Shown here: positions 59,517 through 64,000 of the stretch, piece by piece | Layout: each line of letters begins with the position of its first letter | How positions within the stretch are numbered: the stretch's first letter is position 1 | From: Gloeobacter kilaueensis JS1 | Lineage (GTDB): Bacteria; Cyanobacteriota; Cyanobacteriia; Gloeobacterales; Gloeobacteraceae | Assembly: GCF_000484535.1 (NCBI RefSeq) | Contig: NC_022600.1 | Span: 868,001-932,000 of the forward strand | Direction: 5' to 3' | Length of the DNA: 64,000 nucleotides | The notes under the pieces: model-generated | What the model was told of the DNA's origin: nothing | The model's database searches: none | Seen by the model: only the letters and a program-made list of their open reading frames with translations | Position numbers and translations under genes: made by a program

Positions 59517-60053
59517 GTGTTTCGCAAGTTGACCAAAAGAACCGCTCTTGCCGCCGCTGGCCTGCTTCTTGCAGCCAGCGCCGTTTTCGCGGCCTCGATC
59601 AGCTCCTACGCCACCAAGAGCGCCCCCTACGCCGGGGCGGATCTTCTGCTGGGGAGCGACAGCGCGGCCACCAACGCCACCAAGAACTTTTCGCTCACCA
59701 ACCTCGCTTCATTCTTTCTCGCAGCGCCCACCACCTCGGGCACGGCAACGCTGGGCGGGCGGCTGGTAGGTGGCACCGCCAACACCCTCACCGCTGGCGC
59801 GACGATCTCCCTCGACCCCACCCTGGGGAGCTTCTACAAGGTGACGCTTAACCAGAACAGCACGATGGGGGCGGTGACGACCGGCCTCGCTGGGCAATTT
59901 TTCTTCTTTGAGGTGGACGAGAACGGTACGGGCGGTTTCACCTTGACCGGCGGTACTGGCTGGTCGCTGCCGGCTCTTACCAACACCGCCGCCGGGTCGC
60001 GGAATATCTACTTCTGCTTCATGCCGACCTCCGCCGGGGTGCTCTGCAAATGA
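59517..60053 (+). CDS. phage protein with signal peptide
   Basis: GTG 59517 with AGGAG upstream; 178 residues. MFRKLTKRTALAAAGLLLAASAVFAA is a clear signal peptide. The mature part is Gly/Thr/Ala-rich beta (FSLTNLASFFLAAPTTSGTATLGG) with two Cys at the end. No family recognised. It overlaps the next start as ATGA. Confidence 0.6.
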   Translation: MFRKLTKRTALAAAGLLLAASAVFAASISSYATKSAPYAGADLLLGSDSAATNATKNFSLTNLASFFLAAPTTSGTATLGGRLVGGTANTLTAGATISLDPTLGSFYKVTLNQNSTMGAVTTGLAGQFFFFEVDENGTGGFTLTGGTGWSLPALTNTAAGSRNIYFCFMPTSAGVLCK

Positions 60054-61051
60054 TCGACCTTGCCGCCGACACCAAAACTATCTTTCTGAGCGACTTCGCC
60101 CAGCAAGCAAATCTGAGTGCCAGCGGCGCGGCCCCCGTGGCCATTCAGGTGATCTTCAACGAACGCACCTCGCCTGACGTGACCCGCTTTGGCGCTGTGG
60201 CCCAGGAGCGCTTCTACAGCGCCCTTGCCGCCGCCACTGTAGCAGGCACTATTCAGCGAGGAGGGACAACTCTCGTAACCCGGCTGCCGTCGATAGGGGC
60301 AGATCAGCTGTTTGATGTGACGGCAGCCCGGCCCTTTGGAGCGGACGGCGCGCTGGTGGAGCTGGTGCTCGCCAACCCCCGCGATCCAGCCTCTCAACTG
60401 GGCCTCGTGGCAAGTGGCCCCACTTTCTGTCAGGTGCGGGCGGCGGCGACCTTGACCCTCTTCGTCGCTATCCAGTGGCGGGGAATCAACGACGTGCCAG
60501 CGGGTGTAACCGGCGGCGTAACGGTCGAGATGGCCCCGTTTGACGCGGCATCAAAGATCGATCTGGTAGGGTATGGCCCTACCCAGGGCGCGCCTGGCAA
60601 CGCTTTTGTGGAGATCGATATTTCACCGGAGGCCACAGCGCCGCTCGGGATCTACTCCACCACCCTCACCGCTTATCTGGATCGAGGCCAGCCTACCGAG
60701 CAGCTGCTGGGCACCCAGGCAATCCAGATCCAGGTTCTTCCCCAGGCCGCCGCGCTCACTCAGGTGATAGATCCTGTGCCGGTGGCGGCTGGTTCCACTG
60801 GGCCGCTCACGGTCAACTTCACCAATCGGCTCACTGGCGGGGCCATCTCCATCCAGATTCCACCCGCGAGCCTCCCGCCGGGCATCACCGTGCAGAGCTA
60901 CGGGCCTGTGGCAGCAAATAATGCCAGCGCCAGTGCAGTGATCGCGGTTGATTCAACCGTTGCGCCACGCTTCTATCTGATCCCCGTGCTTTGCACCGAT
61001 AGCACCGGTGGACCCATCGACCCGCTCACCTTTCGCTTGCAGGTGAAGTGA
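60050..61051 (+). CDS. head-tail connector-like N-domain plus Ig-like C-domain
   Basis: 333 residues. The first about 85 (MIDLAADTKTIFLSDFAQQ, GTIQRGGTTLVTRLPSIGADQ) look like the small head-completion proteins of siphoviruses. The rest is beta-rich with Ig/fibronectin-like strands (AAALTQVIDPVPVAAGSTGPLTVNFTNRL). The ATGA overlaps and position suggest a virion protein, but the call is tentative. Confidence 0.5.
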   Translation: MIDLAADTKTIFLSDFAQQANLSASGAAPVAIQVIFNERTSPDVTRFGAVAQERFYSALAAATVAGTIQRGGTTLVTRLPSIGADQLFDVTAARPFGADGALVELVLANPRDPASQLGLVASGPTFCQVRAAATLTLFVAIQWRGINDVPAGVTGGVTVEMAPFDAASKIDLVGYGPTQGAPGNAFVEIDISPEATAPLGIYSTTLTAYLDRGQPTEQLLGTQAIQIQVLPQAAALTQVIDPVPVAAGSTGPLTVNFTNRLTGGAISIQIPPASLPPGITVQSYGPVAANNASASAVIAVDSTVAPRFYLIPVLCTDSTGGPIDPLTFRLQVK

Positions 61052-61914
61052 TGGTAGCAACGGCACTGGGCGAGTACGTGACTCTTACGACCACCTGGGG
61101 CGGGATTGACCGTTCCTGGGTGCAGTACGTGCCTCTGTCGATCAACCCGTACTTTCCCCGGCCTGTGGTGCTGGCGCTGCACGGCGACTACGGCACTGCC
61201 CAAAATTTGATTACCTCGATGGCCTGGGGGGAGATTGCCGAGGCGGAGCCGAATGGCTTCTACGTGCTCATGCCCAACGGCGGAGCGCAGCTGTTGGCTG
61301 GTTACACCTGGAACTCGTATGTGTTTGACGGCAGCGGCGTCGATGACATGGGCTTCGTGCTGAGCTTGATTGATACCCTCAACACCACCTATCCGGTAGA
61401 CCGGCGGCGGGTGTACTTCTTTGGACACTCAAAAGGTGCTCAGATGTGTACGACGATCGCCCTGCGCTATCCTCATCTGGTAGCGGCTCTGGGCCACATC
61501 AAAGGCGGCTGGGCCACCGATCAGAAGCCCGGCTGCGATCAATATTTTCAAGAGTACATGCCGGTGCCGGTGTGGACCTGGCGGGGCAACCTCGAAAATC
61601 AAGTGACAGCTGGCGTGCCCCGCGACGTACAAGATCAGCATCAGCTGGAGTACTGGACCACCAGGCTCGGCTGCAACCCAACGCCCATCGAGCAAGATTT
61701 TTTAATCCAGGGCACAGACCAGCGCTCAGGCAGTCTTACCGCCGACGACGGCAGCCCAGTGACGCGGGCCTGCTACACGCAGATCTACACAGGCGGCAGC
61801 GCTGAATATCGCTTCACCGTCGAGACCGAAGCGGAAAACGATCCGAACCATTCCTATCAACTGGGAACGGCCCGGCGGTTCTGGAATGACCTTTGCAAAA
61901 GGAGCAACCGCTGA
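61051..61914 (+). CDS. CE1/LpqC-like esterase encoded in the late operon
   Basis: ATG 61051 (TGATG with the previous stop); 287 residues. Alpha/beta hydrolase of the PHB-depolymerase/feruloyl-esterase type: VVLALHGDYGTAQNL (oxyanion hole), GVDDMGFVLSLIDTL, nucleophile Ser127 in GHSKG (125-129), and a His267 in NDPNHSYQLG for the triad. The usual Asp loop reads WTWRGNLENQVT, so the acid is not obvious. In a virion it could deacetylate or de-esterify host polysaccharide. Confidence 0.75.
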   Translation: MVATALGEYVTLTTTWGGIDRSWVQYVPLSINPYFPRPVVLALHGDYGTAQNLITSMAWGEIAEAEPNGFYVLMPNGGAQLLAGYTWNSYVFDGSGVDDMGFVLSLIDTLNTTYPVDRRRVYFFGHSKGAQMCTTIALRYPHLVAALGHIKGGWATDQKPGCDQYFQEYMPVPVWTWRGNLENQVTAGVPRDVQDQHQLEYWTTRLGCNPTPIEQDFLIQGTDQRSGSLTADDGSPVTRACYTQIYTGGSAEYRFTVETEAENDPNHSYQLGTARRFWNDLCKRSNR

Positions 61915-62357
61915 TGAGACTCGACATCTTGAACGCGGTTGAGCAGATTCTCACAGGCATCAAGAGTGCTCTGGGATTCAATACCGATATTGGGGCCAAC
62001 GTGCAATACGCAGGGGGCGGCCTGGCAGCAGAATACAGCGCTGACACGCTAATTTATCTGGACGGCAAAGACACGATTGAGGCTAATCCTAATAGCTGGA
62101 ATCACAACTTAGCTCTCACTATTGGAATTATCGGTTACGGCAAAGGACGAGCGACCAAAGAGTATTCAGCGAACGCCATTCAAGATGTTTACACCGCTTT
62201 TTCTCAAGCGATCAACTTGAATACTGTTGCAGTCTCGATAGAGCCGTCAGAAAGCGAAGTGGATATTTTAAGCAGCGGCAGCGGCAGCGGACAGGCCGTA
62301 TTGGTAGCAGTCGTCAGTTTTCAAGTGCAGTACACAAGCGATCCCTGGATTCATTAA
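61914..62357 (+). CDS. tail terminator-like protein
   Basis: ATG 61914 (TGATG); 147 residues, AGGAG 13 bases upstream. The layout (helix RLDILNAVEQILTGIKSAL, then alternating strands, helix AIQDVYTAFSQAI, last strand VLVAVVSFQVQYTSD) matches siphovirus tail-completion proteins of the gpU type. The gene precedes a major tail protein, the usual spot. Confidence 0.6.
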   Translation: MRLDILNAVEQILTGIKSALGFNTDIGANVQYAGGGLAAEYSADTLIYLDGKDTIEANPNSWNHNLALTIGIIGYGKGRATKEYSANAIQDVYTAFSQAINLNTVAVSIEPSESEVDILSSGSGSGQAVLVAVVSFQVQYTSDPWIH

Positions 62358-62368
62358 AGGAGCAACAC

Positions 62369-63190
62369 ATGGCCATTCAACCGCCAACAACTAGATTCCC
62401 CAAAATTCAGGGCCGGGTGCGCTTTGGCAAGCCCAACCCCTCTTATCCTGGTCCTGGTCAGTTGCGCCCAGTGGGCAATTGCGAAACCTGCTCAATCAAC
62501 GCCAATCCGAGCACGGAAACGGCGCTGGATTACCAGTACATCCCGCCTGCTATTACCAACATTCCAATCAACGACGCGGGGCTTGAAATCAGCATTGTAA
62601 TGAGCAGCATTGTCAAAGAAAACCTTGCAATTTTGGGCAATGGCGTTTCTACTTCTGTCGCCGCTTCGACCGCGCCAAGCGGCGACCCCAATCTGATTGT
62701 TCTAGGGCCAGCAATCACCACCTACGAATACGATTACCCTGGTCTTAACCTGTCGAATCTAGTTGTCAAGCTGCGCACGGGCACTTCGCCGACTTTCACG
62801 TACACGCTGCTTACGGTAAACAACGATTACCAGGTAGATCTCGACACGGGCGTTATCAAGTTGATTAAAACCGGCCAGCAGGGCACGGCTGTTTTGGTGG
62901 CTGGAGCGGCAAGCAACGGCTACGACCTGACTGCGGGCATGACAGAGTTCGACCTCGCAGACAATACCTATTTTGTGTCAATTGCCGGACGAAACATCAC
63001 CGACAACCTTCGGCCCATTCGAGCCGAAATTTACAAGGTAGCCTTTGACCCGGCAAAGATTCTTGAGGTTCTTAATAAGAGCCTTACGAATTTTACTCTT
63101 GTTGGGCGAGTGCTGCCGGATCTGACTCGCAGCTTCACAGACCCTGAAGGCGCTTACTGGAACATCAAGTCAGGACTGGACCTGAGCTAA
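62369..63190 (+). CDS. putative major tail (tube) protein
   Basis: 273 residues, with AAAGGAG upstream. Starts MAIQPPTTRFPKIQGRVRFG, contains GNCETCSINANPSTETALDY and a long beta-rich body (VVKLRTGTSPTFTYTLLTVNNDYQVD), ending LTRSFTDPEGAYWNIKSGL. Position after the terminator and before a minor tail gene, plus size, fits the tail tube protein. Two Cys near residue 38. Confidence 0.65.
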   Translation: MAIQPPTTRFPKIQGRVRFGKPNPSYPGPGQLRPVGNCETCSINANPSTETALDYQYIPPAITNIPINDAGLEISIVMSSIVKENLAILGNGVSTSVAASTAPSGDPNLIVLGPAITTYEYDYPGLNLSNLVVKLRTGTSPTFTYTLLTVNNDYQVDLDTGVIKLIKTGQQGTAVLVAGAASNGYDLTAGMTEFDLADNTYFVSIAGRNITDNLRPIRAEIYKVAFDPAKILEVLNKSLTNFTLVGRVLPDLTRSFTDPEGAYWNIKSGLDLS

Positions 63191-63192
63191 TC

Positions 63193-63783
63193 ATGGCACT
63201 GGGCGTAGACGTTTTTAGTTCGTTTAGAGAAGCGCTTGAGGCTCAAACAAAAGACCTCGAAGACGGCGCTAAGCGAGTACTTGTGCGAGCAGGCAAGTCG
63301 CTACAGCTTGCCATGCGCGAGCAGTACAAAAGCGTCTTTAAGCGGTCGAATACGCCCCAATCAAAGGGCTTCTTCAACGCCCAGAAAGTCTACGTTCTTG
63401 ACGCGACTGGCACCCTGGGGCCAGCGGTCTACGTGTCGCTTGGACCGCGCAAATTCATCAACGTGTTTGAAGATCCGGCGGTGCTCGAAGCGGCTGGAAA
63501 TTACCTTGTGATCTTGCTTCCTGAAGGGGCGCGCCTGCGTTTTAGGCGAATTACCAAAGGCAACCCCTGGGGTTCTGTCTGGCAAGCAATCAAGAAGTAC
63601 AGCCGGATCATTAAAGTCTCAGACGGCTATCTCATTGTGTACCGCGATACCGGCGGCACCGAGCACGCCATCTACAAGCTGCAAAAAACAGTAAAGACCC
63701 GCAAATTGCTGGACTTTGCTGGGGCAATCAGGGCCACAGAAGCCCAGATGGACACCTTTATCAAGGAGGAATTTGACCTATGA
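63193..63783 (+). CDS. minor tail/neck protein
   Basis: 196 residues. DVFSSFREALEAQTKDLEDGAKRVLVRAGKSLQLAMREQYK is the helical front seen in head-tail/minor tail proteins of siphoviruses (HK97 gp10-like/DUF6441), followed by strands. Exact role not certain. It overlaps the next start as ATGA. Confidence 0.55.
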   Translation: MALGVDVFSSFREALEAQTKDLEDGAKRVLVRAGKSLQLAMREQYKSVFKRSNTPQSKGFFNAQKVYVLDATGTLGPAVYVSLGPRKFINVFEDPAVLEAAGNYLVILLPEGARLRFRRITKGNPWGSVWQAIKKYSRIIKVSDGYLIVYRDTGGTEHAIYKLQKTVKTRKLLDFAGAIRATEAQMDTFIKEEFDL

Positions 63784-64000
63784 GCGATCAGGAATTGCTG
63801 TTGAGCCTGCTCAGCCGAGATGAGCCCAGGACGCTGCAGCATCTCGATGCCGCCCTGCCCGCCGATCACAGGCTCAAAGACAACACCTTCGCCCTGCGCT
63901 GGGCTCTAAAGAGCCTTGAGCAGCAGAACAAGGTGCTGCAGGTGATGGGCGTGGCAGTGCCCGATGGCAGTTATTTTACCTACGGCTATCTGCCTGCGAT
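63780..64000 (+). CDS. phage protein, start of gene only (truncated by window)
   Basis: ATG 63780; 73 residues visible, helical (SDQELLLSLLSRDEPRTLQH, NTFALRWALKSLEQQNKVLQ) then GVAVPDGSYFTYGYLPA. It resembles a winged-helix-like tail-assembly subunit; not enough is visible for a family. Confidence 0.5.
   Translation, partial: MSDQELLLSLLSRDEPRTLQHLDAALPADHRLKDNTFALRWALKSLEQQNKVLQVMGVAVPDGSYFTYGYLPA

Larger units (their letters stand above)
35253..64000 (+). mobile_element. prophage (siphovirus-like, incomplete at right edge)
   Basis: From the ssrA 3' end to the window edge lie integrase, repressor/Cro switch, a long early operon and a late operon with terminase, portal, capsid and tail genes, in the standard order of a temperate tailed phage. 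The order small terminase, GpA-type large terminase, gpW-like protein and gpB-like portal resembles lambda; the capsid is HK97-type. Neither lysis genes nor tape measure are reached before 64000. All frames appear intact, so the element may be functional. Confidence 0.92.

Noticed and set aside
1-64000. Insertion sequences or transposons
   Set aside because: I found no transposase motif or terminal inverted repeats; the only mobile element supported is the prophage.
63193-64000. Lambda G/GT-type frameshift in tail-assembly genes
   Set aside because: The second gene starts with its own ATG at an ATGA overlap and the window ends too soon to judge a slippery site.

Overview
The window looks like a chromosome segment of a GC-rich, deep-branching cyanobacterium, most likely a Gloeobacter relative, carrying an integrated tailed-phage genome in its right half. 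The cyanobacterial assignment rests on families largely confined to that phylum (DUF6391, DUF1350, DUF4079, an apocarotenoid-oxygenase with the 490-residue cyanobacterial layout, an Hps-like pseudopilin operon) and on a tmRNA whose tag contains NNIVPF. The genus is an inference; no marker gene was compared.

Host part (1-34887). Mostly housekeeping and envelope genes in short operons on both strands: a DUF6391 and a DUF445 membrane protein; a DUF1350 hydrolase facing a peroxiredoxin; a metzincin-like secreted protein that has lost all zinc ligands; a carotenoid oxygenase; a thermonuclease-fold protein; an MFS transporter with a TPR protein; CoaBC with three small neighbours; a Ser/Thr kinase flanked by two proline-rich envelope proteins with similar C-terminal ends; a subtilase with a membrane C-terminus; a PLP decarboxylase; stress-type YflT/DUF2382 proteins; a large TPR protein; a CPA2 antiporter with two UspA domains; a class A beta-lactamase-fold hydrolase; and a four-gene type IV pseudopilin operon (29308-34222).

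Junction (34846-35302). The complete two-piece-free tmRNA gene (ssrA, 34888-35252) has a recognisable promoter. Its tRNA-like 3' end is followed by a terminator and at once by a tyrosine integrase, the classic layout of a prophage that uses the ssrA 3' end as attB. The right attachment site lies outside the window.

Prophage (about 35253 to beyond 64000). Integrase; a small regulator pair; a leftward two-gene membrane/secreted cassette; a divergent repressor/Cro switch at 38990-39037; then one rightward early operon (39038-49870) of more than 20 genes in which every gene overlaps the next, including a pentapeptide-repeat protein, a phage metallopeptidase, two paralogous zinc-ribbon proteins, a KOW/zinc-ribbon/coiled-coil protein, C5-cytosine and N6-adenine methylases, an HNH protein and a replisome-organizer-like protein. 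The operon ends in a strong hairpin terminator (49921-49956). After two 20-bp-spaced direct repeats the late operon begins: small and large (GpA) terminase, a gpW-like joining protein, lambda-type portal, a prohead protease fused to an HK97-type capsid, two proteins with predicted signal peptides, a head-tail protein, a CE1-type esterase and tail genes running off the right edge.

The least ordinary parts are the late-operon block 57445-61914 (signal-peptide proteins plus an esterase inside a morphogenesis operon), the KOW protein (43145-44674), the gapless early operon, the zinc-less metzincin, and the kinase neighbourhood. All functional calls come from reading motifs by eye; no database search was run.
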